Notes: generated by a model from the letters alone, not told the origin. Numbered from the stretch's first letter, positions 8,178-18,678 are shown. The stretch is 64,000 nt of DNA from Methylobacterium sp. GXS13 (GCF_001455965.1 NZ_LKKO01000001.1:186001-250000), one strand, 5' to 3'. Program-made: numbers and translations.

Positions 8178-9164
8178 ATGGCCGACACCGCCGCCATCGA
8201 CGTCGCACCGATCGCCGCCGCGCTGCCGACGCGCCGCGACGACAAGGCGCTGCACCGGATGATCTTCGTCGGCATCGCTCTTCTGCTGATCGCGGCGCCG
8301 CTGGTGCTCTATCCGGTCTACCTGATGAAGGTGCTGTGCTTCGCGCTGTTCGCCCTCGCCTTCAATCTGCTGCTCGGCTACGGCGGCCTGCTGTCCTTCG
8401 GCCACGCCGCCTATTTCGGCATGGCGAGCTATCTCTGCGCCTACACGGCCAAAAGCCTCGGCTTCACCCCGGAGCTGGCGATCCTGTCGGGCACCGTCAC
8501 GGCCGCTTTGCTCGGGCTGATCTTCGGCTCGCTGGCGATCCGCCGCCAGGGGATCTACTTCTCGATGATTACCCTGGCGCTTGCCCAGATGGCGTTCTTC
8601 TTCTCGCTGCAGGCCAAGTTCACTGGCGGCGAGGACGGCATCCAGGCCGTGCCGCGGGGCAATCTGTTCGGGGTGTTCAGCCTCGCGGACGACCGGGCGA
8701 TGTACGGTCTCGTCTGCGTGATCTTCATGGCCGGGATGCTGCTGATCTACCGGATCATCCACTCGCCGTTCGGGCAGGTGCTCAAGGCGATCCGGGACAA
8801 CGAGCCAAGGGCGATCTCGCTGGGCTACCGGGCCAACCAGTACAAGCTCGCGGTGTTCGTCCTCTCGGCGACCCTGGCCGGGCTCGCGGGCTCGACCAAG
8901 GCGATCGTGTTCCAGCTCGCCTCCCTCACCGACGTCCATTGGTCGATGTCGGGCGAGGTGGTGCTGATGACGCTGGTGGGCGGCATGGGCACCGTGTTCG
9001 GCCCAATCGTCGGCGCGCTGGTGATCGTCACCATGGAGACCTACCTGGCGCAATTCGGCGCCTGGGTGACGATCATCCAGGGCTGCGTTTTCGTGCTCTG
9101 CGTCCTCCTGTTCCGCGAGGGGATCGTCGGGCTCGTCGCGAAGCTGATCCGGAGGCCTCTGTGA
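8178..9164 (+). CDS. livM: ABC transporter permease LivM
   Basis: A 328-residue permease of the LivM family, partner of LivH. After a polar N-terminus of about 35 residues come hydrophobic segments and the conserved LLLGYGGLLSFGHAAYFGMASY block. MTLVGGMGTVFGPIVGA near the C-terminus is the ATPase-contact loop. The ATG at 8178 is the first start after livH and gives the normal length; the longer open frame upstream overlaps livH in another frame and is not coding. It is the last gene of the transporter operon. Confidence 0.92.
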   Translation: MADTAAIDVAPIAAALPTRRDDKALHRMIFVGIALLLIAAPLVLYPVYLMKVLCFALFALAFNLLLGYGGLLSFGHAAYFGMASYLCAYTAKSLGFTPELAILSGTVTAALLGLIFGSLAIRRQGIYFSMITLALAQMAFFFSLQAKFTGGEDGIQAVPRGNLFGVFSLADDRAMYGLVCVIFMAGMLLIYRIIHSPFGQVLKAIRDNEPRAISLGYRANQYKLAVFVLSATLAGLAGSTKAIVFQLASLTDVHWSMSGEVVLMTLVGGMGTVFGPIVGALVIVTMETYLAQFGAWVTIIQGCVFVLCVLLFREGIVGLVAKLIRRPL

Positions 9165-9254
9165 CACACGTCCATGCCGTGCGCGGCCCAGGCCGTTGAC
9201 GCTTCGTTAACCAAGGCACCTCAACCTGCAGTTCCCGGGCTGACAGGTTTGACC

Positions 9255-9608
9255 ATGACGAAGACCCAGCCACTGAGCATCGACGATCCCGCGGTGGATT
9301 GCCCGATCCCGCCCGAAACCGTCGGCCAGTTGATCAAGGCCGACGCCGATACGGCGTCCTATATTCTTGACGGCATCCCCGAGGCGACCCGGGCACGGCT
9401 CGCCGTCTGGCTGTATGGCCGCAGCCACACCCACGAGATCGGCGTGCGTGTTGCGGCGACCTGCGACGGCGCGATCCTGCGCCGCACCGCTGGCCTCGTC
9501 GGCAATGCGCTCTATGATGCGTCCCGCCGGCCTTACAAGGCGCCGAGCCACGGCGCCCGGCCCGCTGGCAGCCGCATCTCCCTGGGTGGCTCCAGCCGCC
9601 GCGCCTGA
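9255..9608 (+). CDS. Hypothetical protein, 117 residues
   Basis: A 117-residue soluble protein of no recognised family. It has no signal peptide and no membrane segment. The first 30 residues are acidic and Pro-rich; the middle (about 25-90) looks helical with RARLAVWLYGRSHTHEIG; the end is basic and Ser/Gly-rich. The ATG at 9255 is favoured over an upstream GTG/ATG because the peptide before it reads as non-coding. It stands alone between livM and mutL on the same strand. Probably a lineage-specific gene; codon use is like that of its neighbours. Confidence 0.65.
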   Translation: MTKTQPLSIDDPAVDCPIPPETVGQLIKADADTASYILDGIPEATRARLAVWLYGRSHTHEIGVRVAATCDGAILRRTAGLVGNALYDASRRPYKAPSHGARPAGSRISLGGSSRRA

Positions 9609-9686
9609 GCGCCGCGGCTTTGCGACGCCAACGCTGTCACCCGGGACCCTAGGAGCGCCGTCCCCCGCGGGCTATCGTGCGCCTCG

Positions 9687-11645
9687 ATGTCCGCCCCCCA
9701 TCCCGTCATCCGCCGCCTGGACCCGATCCTCGTCGACCGCATCGCCGCGGGCGAGGTGGTGGAGCGCCCGGCTTCGGCCGTGAAGGAGCTGGTCGAGAAC
9801 GCCATCGATGCCGGCGCCCGCACGATCGACGTGGTGGTGGAGAATGGCGGCCGTCGGCTGATCCGGGTGGTCGATGACGGCCGCGGTATGAGCCCGGAGG
9901 ACCTGGCGCTCTGCGTCGAGCGTCATGCCACCTCGAAGCTGCCGGGCGGCGACCTCTCGGCCATCGACACGCTGGGTTTCCGCGGCGAGGCTTTGCCTTC
10001 GATCGGCGCCGTCTCGCGTCTCGCCATTACCACCCGTCCCGAGGGCGCCGAGGCCGGGGCGAGCCTGACCGTCGAGGCCGGGTTGAAGGGTCCGGTCCGT
10101 CCGGCCCCGGCCCAGCGCGGCACCCGGATCGAGGTGACCGAACTGTTCGCCGCGACCCCGGCCCGGCTGAAATTCCTGAAATCCGACCGGGCCGAGAATT
10201 CCGCCATCGCCGAGACCCTGCGGCGTCTCGCCGTGGCCCAGCCCGGCATCCGCTTCACCCTGAAGGCGGATGCCGGTCAGCCGCTGCTCCTGCCCGCCGA
10301 AACCGGGCCGGAAGCGGAACTGCGTCGCCTGACCGCGGTGCTCGGGCCAGATTTCGCCGCCAACGCCCTGCCGGTATCGCTCATCCGCGAGAGCTTCTGG
10401 GTCACCGGCCATGTCGGCCTGCCGACCTATCACCGGGGAGCGGCCGGCTACATTCATCTCGTGGTCAACGGCCGCCCGGTACGCGACCGGTTGTTGCTCG
10501 GCGCGGTGCGCGGGGCCTATGCCGATACCCTGGCCTCCGACCGACACCCCGTGCTCGGGCTCGCCATCGCCTGCGATCCCGACCATGTCGACGTCAACGT
10601 CCACCCGGCTAAGACCGAGGTGCGGTTCCGCGAGCCGGGCCTGGTGCGGGCGCTCGTGGTCAGCGCGATTCACGACGCCCTGCGCCGGGGCGGGGCGCGC
10701 TCGGCCACGACCGGCGCCAGCCGGACCCTCGACGCCCTGCGCCCGGCCGGCCCGGCGCTCGTGCCCCATACCGGCGCCGCGGCGCCGAGCCTGTTTCGCT
10801 CTGCGCGGCCGAGCTTCTTCCCGGCAGGCACGCCGTCCGTGGCCGCGCCTTCGGGCTACCGCCCGCTGGAGAGCTGGCGTCCGGCCCCCGGGTCATCCCT
10901 CGAGAATGCGGAGCCGGTCTTCGGGGAGCCGCAGGGTTTCGGCGAGGCGGCGCAGGCCGCGTTCGCGGGCCCGGCGGATCTGACGGCCCCGCCCCAAGCC
11001 GATGTTCGCACCGATTCCGAGGCGGCCGAAGCCGTCGACCATCCCCTCGGCGCCGCCCGCGCCCAGATCCACGAGACCTATATCCTGGCCCAGACCCGGG
11101 ACGGCCTCGTCATCGTCGATCAGCACGCCGCCCACGAGCGCCTAGTCTACGAGCGCATGAAGGCGGAGCGGGCCCGCGGCGGCATCGCCCGCCAGGGCCT
11201 CCTGATCCCCGACGTGGTCGAGATGAGCGCGGACGCGGCCGAGCGCCTGATCGCCGCCGCCCCGGATCTCGACCGGCTCGGCCTCACCATCGAGGCGTTC
11301 GGGACCGGCGCCGTGCTGGTGCGCGAGGTCCCGGCGGCCCTGCTCGGCGCCTCGATCCGCGACCTCGTGACCGACATCCTCGACGCCCTGGAATCCAGCG
11401 GCGACGAGGAGGGCGGCGCCCCCGCCACCGAGGGCGGCCCGCTCGGCCGGCGCCTCGACGCGGTGCTCTCGCGCATGAGCTGTCACGGCTCGGTCCGCGC
11501 CGGGCGGCGTCTGCGGCCTGAGGAGATGAACGCGCTGCTCCGCGAGATGGAAGCGACGCCCAATTCTGGCCAGTGCAACCACGGCCGCCCGACCTCGATC
11601 GAGCTGAAGCTGTCCGATATCGAGCGGCTGTTCGGCCGCCGATAA
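9687..11645 (+). CDS. mutL: DNA mismatch repair protein MutL
   Basis: A 652-residue MutL that links MutS mismatch recognition to strand removal. The GHKL ATPase motifs are present: KELVENAIDAGA (catalytic Glu near 34-37), DDGRGM, and GFRGEALPSI. A Pro/Ala-rich linker of about 120 residues follows. The C-terminal domain carries the endonuclease motif DQHAxxExxxxE starting at Asp478 and a CNHGRPT metal-site motif near the end. So this MutL should nick DNA itself, as expected in bacteria without MutH. It ends 36 bases before the acyl-CoA dehydrogenase gene. Confidence 0.96.
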   Translation: MSAPHPVIRRLDPILVDRIAAGEVVERPASAVKELVENAIDAGARTIDVVVENGGRRLIRVVDDGRGMSPEDLALCVERHATSKLPGGDLSAIDTLGFRGEALPSIGAVSRLAITTRPEGAEAGASLTVEAGLKGPVRPAPAQRGTRIEVTELFAATPARLKFLKSDRAENSAIAETLRRLAVAQPGIRFTLKADAGQPLLLPAETGPEAELRRLTAVLGPDFAANALPVSLIRESFWVTGHVGLPTYHRGAAGYIHLVVNGRPVRDRLLLGAVRGAYADTLASDRHPVLGLAIACDPDHVDVNVHPAKTEVRFREPGLVRALVVSAIHDALRRGGARSATTGASRTLDALRPAGPALVPHTGAAAPSLFRSARPSFFPAGTPSVAAPSGYRPLESWRPAPGSSLENAEPVFGEPQGFGEAAQAAFAGPADLTAPPQADVRTDSEAAEAVDHPLGAARAQIHETYILAQTRDGLVIVDQHAAHERLVYERMKAERARGGIARQGLLIPDVVEMSADAAERLIAAAPDLDRLGLTIEAFGTGAVLVREVPAALLGASIRDLVTDILDALESSGDEEGGAPATEGGPLGRRLDAVLSRMSCHGSVRAGRRLRPEEMNALLREMEATPNSGQCNHGRPTSIELKLSDIERLFGRR

Positions 11646-11681
11646 CGTCCCTCGCACCGCACCCCGCCGGAGCCCGCGACC

Positions 11682-12887
11682 ATGGATTTCACCATCTCCC
11701 GCCGTGTCGAGGATTACCGCGCGCGGATCGCGGCCTTCGTGGACGCGCAGATCCTACCGGTGGAAGCGGATCGGTCGGCCTATGATGGGCACGGCAATAT
11801 CAGCCTTACCGAACTGGCGCGGCTGCGCGGGCTCGCGAAGGCCGAGGGGCTGTGGTGCCTGCAACTGAAGGCCGAGACCGGGGGCGCCGGGCTGAACAAG
11901 GTCGGCATGGCGGTCTGCTACGAGGCGATGAACCGCTCGATCTTCGGGCCGGTGGTGTTCAACTCCGCCGCCCCCGACGACGGCAACATGATGGTGCTGG
12001 AGAAGGTCGCGACCCCGGCCCAGAAGGCGCGCTGGCTCGACCCGATCGTGCGCGGCGAGGTCCGCTCCGCCTTCGCCATGACCGAGCCGCATCCCGGCGG
12101 CGGCTCGGATCCCGGCATGATCCAGACCCGGGCCGAGCGGCGGGGCGACACCTACGTGGTCACCGGCCGCAAATGGTACATCACGGGGGCCGAGGAGGCC
12201 GCCCACTTCATCCTGATGGCGCGCACCTCCGACGATGCCCGAAAGGGGCTGACCGCCTTCCTGTTCCACAAGGACCAGCCCGGCTGGGAGATCCTGCGCC
12301 GGATCCCGATCATGGGTCCGGAGGAGCATGGCGGCCATTGCGAATTGCTGTTCGACGGGCTGGAGATCCCGGCCGAGAACGTCCTGATGAACGACGGCGA
12401 CGGCCTCAAGCTGACCCAGATCCGCCTGGGCCCGGCCCGGCTGACCCACTGCATGCGCTGGCTCGGCTTGTCAAAGCGCTGCGTCGAGATCGCCCGGCCG
12501 CTCGCGGGCGAGCGCCACGGCTTCGGGATCCGCCTCGCCGACCGGGAGAGCATCCAGCTGATGCTCGGCGACCTCGCCATGCGGATCGAGATCGGCCGGC
12601 TGCTGGTGATGAAGGCCGCCTGGGCGCTGGACCAGGGGAGCTTTGCCCGCAAGGAGGTCTCGATGGCCAAGGTCCACGTCGCCAACTTGGTCCATGCGGC
12701 GGCCGACATCGCTATCCAGATCAATGGCGCCCGGGGCTACTCCACCGACACGCCGCTCGAATGGATCTATCGCTACGCCAGGCAGGCCCGGCTGGTGGAC
12801 GGCGCCGACGAGGTCCACAAGATGGTGCTCAACCGCAATCTCGAGGCCGAGGGCGATGCGTTCTGGACTTGGGGTGTCGAGGCGTAA
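11682..12887 (+). CDS. Acyl-CoA dehydrogenase family protein (ACAD10/11- or LvaC-like)
   Basis: A 401-residue FAD-dependent acyl-CoA dehydrogenase-fold protein. The FAD/substrate block AFAMTEPHPGGGSDPG lies near residues 127-142. At the place of the usual C-terminal YEGTNE motif it has VDGADEVH, with Asp373 where classical enzymes carry the catalytic Glu. VDGxDEVH is typical of the ACAD10/11 group. In mammalian ACAD11 and Pseudomonas LvaC this group acts on 4-phosphoryl acyl-CoA. The kinase and DUF6285 neighbours support that reading over ordinary beta-oxidation. It begins a five-gene operon 36 bases after mutL. Confidence 0.9.
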   Translation: MDFTISRRVEDYRARIAAFVDAQILPVEADRSAYDGHGNISLTELARLRGLAKAEGLWCLQLKAETGGAGLNKVGMAVCYEAMNRSIFGPVVFNSAAPDDGNMMVLEKVATPAQKARWLDPIVRGEVRSAFAMTEPHPGGGSDPGMIQTRAERRGDTYVVTGRKWYITGAEEAAHFILMARTSDDARKGLTAFLFHKDQPGWEILRRIPIMGPEEHGGHCELLFDGLEIPAENVLMNDGDGLKLTQIRLGPARLTHCMRWLGLSKRCVEIARPLAGERHGFGIRLADRESIQLMLGDLAMRIEIGRLLVMKAAWALDQGSFARKEVSMAKVHVANLVHAAADIAIQINGARGYSTDTPLEWIYRYARQARLVDGADEVHKMVLNRNLEAEGDAFWTWGVEA

Positions 12888-12951
12888 CCGGCGTGTTTTC
12901 GTCCGTGACGTGAACCTCCAACCCACCCCCTCATCCTAAGGTCCAAAAAGA

Positions 12952-14130
<1,179 letters not shown>

Positions 14131-14131
14131 G

Positions 14132-14899
14132 ATGGCGGACCTGTTCGATCTCACCGGCCGGCACGTGCTGGTCACCGGCGCCTCGAGCGGCCTCGGCCGG
14201 CATTTCGCGGGCACGCTGGCCAGGGCCGGCGCACGCCTCTCGCTCGGCGCCCGCCGCGCCGACGCACTCGCCGAGACCGTCGCGCGGGTCGAGGCTAACG
14301 GCGGCGAGGCGCACGCCATCGTCATGGATGTGACCGACGCCGCGAGCGTCGAGCAGGCCCTCGACGCAGCCGAGGCGCGGTTCGGCCCCGTGGCAGTGCT
14401 GGTCAACAATGCCGGCGTCACGGCCACGAAGCCGGCCCTCGATCTCGCGGAGGCCGACTGGGACTTCGTGCTCGACACAAATTTGAAGGGCGTCTGGCTG
14501 GTGGCGCAGGCGACCGGGCGGCGGATGGTCCGGCACGGGGCCGGCGGCAGCATCGTCAACATCGCCTCGATCCTCGGCCTGCGGGTCACGGGCGAGCAGG
14601 CGGCCTACGCCGCCTCGAAGGCCGGGGTGGTGCAGCTCACCAAGAGCCTGGCGCTGGAATGGGCCCGCCACGGGATCCGGGTGAATGCGCTCGCCCCCGG
14701 CTACATCGCCACCGAGCTGAACGACGCGTTCTTCGACTCCGAGCCTGGCAAGGCGCTGATCAAGCGCGTGCCGCAGCGCCGCCTCGGCGAGGCCTCGGAG
14801 CTGGACGGGCCGCTCTTGCTGCTGGCGTCGGAGGCCGGCTCGTACATGACCGGCAGCGTCGTGGCGGTCGATGGCGGCCACCTCGTGTCAGGGCTCTAG
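14132..14899 (+). CDS. SDR-family oxidoreductase (LvaD-like candidate)
   Basis: A 255-residue short-chain dehydrogenase/reductase. The cofactor motif TGASSGLG lies at residues 15-22, NNAG near 91-94, and the catalytic Tyr159 and Lys163 in YAASK. It starts one base after the thiolase stop and ends three bases before the kinase gene, so it is an internal operon gene. In the levulinate pathway the equivalent LvaD reduces 4-ketoacyl-CoA to 4-hydroxyacyl-CoA. It could instead oxidise the 3-hydroxyacyl-CoA before thiolysis. The sequence alone does not decide. Confidence 0.92.
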   Translation: MADLFDLTGRHVLVTGASSGLGRHFAGTLARAGARLSLGARRADALAETVARVEANGGEAHAIVMDVTDAASVEQALDAAEARFGPVAVLVNNAGVTATKPALDLAEADWDFVLDTNLKGVWLVAQATGRRMVRHGAGGSIVNIASILGLRVTGEQAAYAASKAGVVQLTKSLALEWARHGIRVNALAPGYIATELNDAFFDSEPGKALIKRVPQRRLGEASELDGPLLLLASEAGSYMTGSVVAVDGGHLVSGL

Positions 14900-14902
14900 C
14901 CG

Positions 14903-15913
14903 ATGGACCAGACACGGCTGCGCGACTGGATCGCCGGGCTTCTCGACAGTCCGGATCTCGTCATCGAGGAGATCCGCCCACTGGGCGGCGGTTCAATCCA
15001 GGAAAACCGACTGGTCCGCTGCCGGATCGGCGACACCGCGCGGGCCTTCGTGCTGCGCATGGACGCGGCTGCCACCATCGCGTCGAGCCGATCGAGGTCG
15101 GAGGAGTTCCGCATTCTCGAAGCGGTCTGGCGGGCGGGGGTGCGGGTGCCGGAGCCCGTCGGCTTCTGCGCTGACCCGGCGGTTCTGGGCGCGCCCTTCG
15201 CGCTGATGGGCCTGGTCGAGGGCGTCGGCCTCGGGCCGCGCATCGCCAAGGACCTGTCTCTCGGCGGCGACCGAGAAGTTCTCGCCGAGACGCTGGGCCG
15301 CGAGCTCGCGCGGATCCACGGCGCCCTCGATCCGCGCGAGCCCCCTGCCGCGCTCGCCTTCCTGGGCACGCCTGAGAAGCAGCCGGCACTCGCCGAGATC
15401 GCCCGGCTGCGCGCCAGCCTCGACGGGATCGGCGCCCGGCGCCCGGCGATCGAATGGGGGCTGCGCTGGGGCGAGGTTCGGGCGCCGGACTGCCCGGCGC
15501 CGACCCTGGTGCACCGGGACTTCCGCACCGGCAATTACATGATCGACGAATCCGGGCTCACCGCGATCCTCGATTGGGAATTCGCCGGCTGGGGCGACCC
15601 CGTGCAGGATCTCGGATGGTTCTGCGCCACCTGCTGGCGCTTCGGCCGCCCCGATCTGGAGGCCGGCGGCATCGGCTCCCGGGCGGCGTTCTACCGGGGC
15701 TACACCGAGGAGAGCGGCTGGAGAATTGATCCGGCGAGTGTCGCCTATTGGGAGGTGATGGCGCATCTGCGCTGGGCGGTGATCGCCCTGGAGCAGGGCG
15801 CCCGCCACGTCTCCGGCCGGGAATTCTCCCTGGAGCTGGCACTCACCGGCCGGATGGTGCCGGAGCTGGAACGCACGATCCTGCGGGCCACCGCCCCGGA
15901 AAGCTGGAGCTGA
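14903..15913 (+). CDS. APH-fold phosphotransferase (LvaA / ACAD10-11 kinase-like)
   Basis: A 336-residue protein kinase-like phosphotransferase of the aminoglycoside phosphotransferase fold. The catalytic loop is HRDFRTGN (His204, Asp206, Asn211) and the Mg-binding DWE starts at Asp224. An N-terminal GGGSIQENRLV gives the ATP loop. It need not act on antibiotics: homologues fused to ACAD10/11, and LvaA of Pseudomonas, phosphorylate the 4-hydroxyl of 4-hydroxyacyl-CoA. The acyl-CoA dehydrogenase, SDR and DUF6285 neighbours strongly favour this. It is followed after two bases by the DUF6285 gene. Confidence 0.92.
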   Translation: MDQTRLRDWIAGLLDSPDLVIEEIRPLGGGSIQENRLVRCRIGDTARAFVLRMDAAATIASSRSRSEEFRILEAVWRAGVRVPEPVGFCADPAVLGAPFALMGLVEGVGLGPRIAKDLSLGGDREVLAETLGRELARIHGALDPREPPAALAFLGTPEKQPALAEIARLRASLDGIGARRPAIEWGLRWGEVRAPDCPAPTLVHRDFRTGNYMIDESGLTAILDWEFAGWGDPVQDLGWFCATCWRFGRPDLEAGGIGSRAAFYRGYTEESGWRIDPASVAYWEVMAHLRWAVIALEQGARHVSGREFSLELALTGRMVPELERTILRATAPESWS

Positions 15914-15915
15914 GC

Positions 15916-16248
15916 ATGCAGGACGAACCCGCCGGCGCCGCCACGCTGGATGCCGCCCGCCGGGCGCTGACGGAAGAGGTCGTCCCCGGCCTCACCGGCC
16001 GTCCGCGCTACGTCGCCTTGATGGTCGCCAACGCCATCGGCATCGCCGCCCGCGAGATCGCGCAGGCGGATAGGTTGAAGGAGACTAGCACGCGGCTGCT
16101 AGGCGGCGCGGGCGATGACGGGCTGGACGATCTGGTCCGGGCGATCCGCGACGGCGCGCGCGATGCCGATCCGGAGCTGCACGCCGCCCTAAGGGCTGGG
16201 GCGGACGCCGCCGCCGATATCTGGAAGCCGGCCAAGCCGGGCGCGTGA
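15916..16248 (+). CDS. DUF6285 protein (LvaB-like small partner of the kinase)
   Basis: A 110-residue soluble, mostly helical, Ala-rich protein that I assign to DUF6285. It has a conserved-looking RPRYVALMVANAIGIAAREI helix around residues 32-51. The ATG at 15916 lies two bases after the kinase stop. In the Pseudomonas lva operon the small protein LvaB is needed for the kinase LvaA to phosphorylate 4-hydroxyvaleryl-CoA, and its homologues are encoded next to LvaA-like kinases. The position here suggests the same role. The stop is four bases from the convergent acyl-CoA synthetase gene. Confidence 0.82.
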   Translation: MQDEPAGAATLDAARRALTEEVVPGLTGRPRYVALMVANAIGIAAREIAQADRLKETSTRLLGGAGDDGLDDLVRAIRDGARDADPELHAALRAGADAAADIWKPAKPGA

Positions 16249-16252
16249 CGGC

Positions 16253-17905
16253 TCAGATCGCCCGGGCCTGCTCGCGCAGGACGAACTTCTGGATCTTGCC
16301 GGTCGAGGTCTTGGGCAGGGGACCGAACAAGACGGTCTTGGGCACCTTGAACCGGGCCATCCGCTCGCGGCAGAACTCGATCAGCTCCCGATCGGTCGGG
16401 GTCGCCGCGCCCGGCTTCATCTCCAAGAACGCGCAGGGGCTCTCGCCCCAGGTGGCGTCCGGGCGCGCCACGACGGCGGCCAGCATCACCGCGGGGTGGC
16501 GCATCAGCACCTCCTCGACCTCCAGGCTGGAGATGTTCTCCCCGCCCGAGATGATGATGTCCTTGGCGCGGTCCTTGATCTCCACGGCCCCGTCGGGGTG
16601 CCAAACGGCGAGGTCGCCGGTGCGGTACCAGCCGCCTGCCAGCGCGCGCGCCGTTGCATCCGGATTGCCGAGGTAGCCCTTCATCACCGTGTTGCCGCGT
16701 AGGCAGATTTCCCCGACGGTCAGCCCGTCCTGCGGCACCGGCTGATCGGTGCCCGCGTCGACCACGACGACGCCCTCCAGGGTTGCCAGGGCCACGCCCT
16801 GGCGCGCCATGCGGGCGTAACGATCTGCATCCGGCAGATCGGCCCAGTCGGGCTGCTCCAGGCAGACGGTGGCCGGGCCGTAGCTCTCGGTCGCGCCGTA
16901 GAGATGCGTCACCTCGAAGCCGAGTTCTTCCATCGTGCGGATGATCGTCGAGGACGGCGCCGCCCCGCCCACCGCGCAGCGGACCCGCTGCCGGAAGGGC
17001 AACCGGTCGGAGGCCGGGGCGTGGGCGATCAGCGAGAGCACGATCGGCGCGCCGCAGAGATGCGTCACCCCATGCTCGGCGATCAGCGAAAAAATCGCCG
17101 CCGGCTCGACCTTGCGCAGGCAGATCTGGGTCGCGCAGGCGGCGACGCTCGCCCAGGGGTAGGACCAGCCGCTGCAATGGAACATCGGCAGGGTCCAGAG
17201 ATAGGCACTCTCCGCCGTAAGCCCGAAGGTAACGGCGTTGCCGAGCGCCTGCAAATAGGCGCCGCGATGGCTGTAGACTGCGCCCTTCGGATCGCCGGTG
17301 GTGCCCGAAGTGTAGAGCAGGCAGAGCGACTGCCACTCGTCCGCCGGGCCGGGCCAAGCGTAATCGGGGTCGCCCTCCGCGAGCAACGTCTCGTAGGGAA
17401 TCGCGCCGGCGATGCCGGTGGCGCCGATCTCCACCACCAGGATCGGCTGCGCCCGGTCGGCCAGCGCCTTGGCGGCGAGAGCGCCGTATTCCGCCTCGAC
17501 GATCAGCACCCGGGCGCTCCCATGGTCGAGGGAGAACGCGATGGTCGCCGGATCGAGGCGTGTATTGAGCGGATTCAGTACGGCGCCGAGCATGGGCACG
17601 GCGAAATGCGCTTCGATCATCTCGGCGACGTTCGGCGCAAGGATCGCCACCGTGTCGAGCCGCCCGATCCCACGCCTCGCCAGCCCCGAGGCGAGGCGGC
17701 GGCAGCGCCCGTACAGATCGGCATAAGTCAGGCGCCGGGCCCCGTCGATCACGGCGACGCGTGCCCCGACCGAGGCGGCGGCCCGGGCCAGCAGGCTGGC
17801 CGGTGTCAGCGGTACATAATTGGCCCGATTGCGGTCGAGCCCGGTCTCGAATGGATGACGATCGGACTCCCGGGCGCCCGTGCCGGGCGGATCTGTCTCC
17901 GTCAT
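16253..17905 (-). CDS. Acyl-CoA synthetase (AMP-forming; LvaE-like candidate)
   Basis: A 550-residue ANL-family acid:CoA ligase. The ATP-binding motif YTSGTTGDPKG lies at residues 198-208, YGATE further on, GWYRTGDLA before the hinge, and the catalytic Lys537 in STGKIQK at the end. It activates a carboxylic acid as an acyl-AMP and then as the CoA thioester. The ATG at 17905 is favoured over longer starts because the homology begins there and a purine-rich site precedes it. It faces the operon at 11.7-16.2 kb tail to tail with four bases between, and may feed it. Confidence 0.92.
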   Translation of the reverse strand: MTETDPPGTGARESDRHPFETGLDRNRANYVPLTPASLLARAAASVGARVAVIDGARRLTYADLYGRCRRLASGLARRGIGRLDTVAILAPNVAEMIEAHFAVPMLGAVLNPLNTRLDPATIAFSLDHGSARVLIVEAEYGALAAKALADRAQPILVVEIGATGIAGAIPYETLLAEGDPDYAWPGPADEWQSLCLLYTSGTTGDPKGAVYSHRGAYLQALGNAVTFGLTAESAYLWTLPMFHCSGWSYPWASVAACATQICLRKVEPAAIFSLIAEHGVTHLCGAPIVLSLIAHAPASDRLPFRQRVRCAVGGAAPSSTIIRTMEELGFEVTHLYGATESYGPATVCLEQPDWADLPDADRYARMARQGVALATLEGVVVVDAGTDQPVPQDGLTVGEICLRGNTVMKGYLGNPDATARALAGGWYRTGDLAVWHPDGAVEIKDRAKDIIISGGENISSLEVEEVLMRHPAVMLAAVVARPDATWGESPCAFLEMKPGAATPTDRELIEFCRERMARFKVPKTVLFGPLPKTSTGKIQKFVLREQARAI

Positions 17906-18138
17906 CGTTCTGCCTTCTGATCGGGCGGCTGGCGTGGCGTACGCACTGTCCTGAGATGACGTCGCGTCCCGCCGGACTGTCAATCGGCCGGCCTGTTACA
18001 GGCGGCCTCGGTCATCACACCGCCACGCGGATGCCGAAACCTGTCGAGGCGATCCAAGGTGCTGTTACGCGGCGGCGGTTGACGACGGGCCCGCCCTGGC
18101 GGAATGCGATCTGGACGGTCGATGCGCGGGAGAGGCTT

Positions 18139-18678
18139 GTGAAGAACGACAACCTGCCGATGGTCTCGCCGCAGGCCGGGCGCGAAATGGCCGAGGGCAG
18201 CCTCGCACGGGTCCGCGACGCCTACGAACACTTTGCCGAAGCGGGCGAGATGGCGCTCAACGCCTTCGAGACCTCGATGGCACAGAGCTTCGACGGTTGG
18301 CGCTCGGTGATGGGCTCCAGCCGGGAAACGGCCCACCAGCTCTCCGACAGCAACGTGGCGGGCGCCCGCAGGCTGCGCGAGCAATGGGAGTCCGCCGGGG
18401 CGCGGCTCTACAATGCGTTCGAGGACAATGCCAGCCACACCCTGGCGGCGATGCGCGAGATCGGGCACCGGATGCTAGTCGCCTCCGACACCAATGTCCG
18501 CGCCTCCCTGGATTTCGCCGAGCGCCTTGCGAAGGCGGCCGATGCCCGCGAGGTGGCGGCCCTGCATGTCACGTTCATGCAGGAGCAGTCGCGCCGCCTG
18601 ACCGACCAGATGGTCGACCTGCATCAGACCACCAGCCGCCTCGCCCGCGAGGCCGCCTCCCGCACCGAAACGCCGTGA
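18139..18678 (+). CDS. Phasin-family protein
   Basis: A 179-residue protein with long amphipathic, probably coiled-coil helices and no signal peptide, matching the phasin family that coats polyhydroxyalkanoate granules. The segments EGSLARVRDAYEHF and ALNAFETSMAQSF are typical, with many Ala, Glu, Arg and Gln. GTG at 18139 is chosen because GGGAGAGG precedes it; an in-frame ATG lies 24 bases further on. The gene is divergent from the acyl-CoA synthetase. The next gene, a hydrolase, starts close behind. PHA storage is normal in Methylobacterium. Confidence 0.85.
   Translation: MKNDNLPMVSPQAGREMAEGSLARVRDAYEHFAEAGEMALNAFETSMAQSFDGWRSVMGSSRETAHQLSDSNVAGARRLREQWESAGARLYNAFEDNASHTLAAMREIGHRMLVASDTNVRASLDFAERLAKAADAREVAALHVTFMQEQSRRLTDQMVDLHQTTSRLAREAASRTETP

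Noticed and set aside
6640..8208. A 522-codon minus-strand frame across the ABC transporter genes
   Set aside because: His/Gln/Arg-rich translation without motif, antisense to well-defined binding-protein and livH genes.
14903..15913. Aminoglycoside resistance gene
   Set aside because: The APH fold is present, but operon context with acyl-CoA enzymes and DUF6285 points to acyl-CoA metabolism, not antibiotic resistance.
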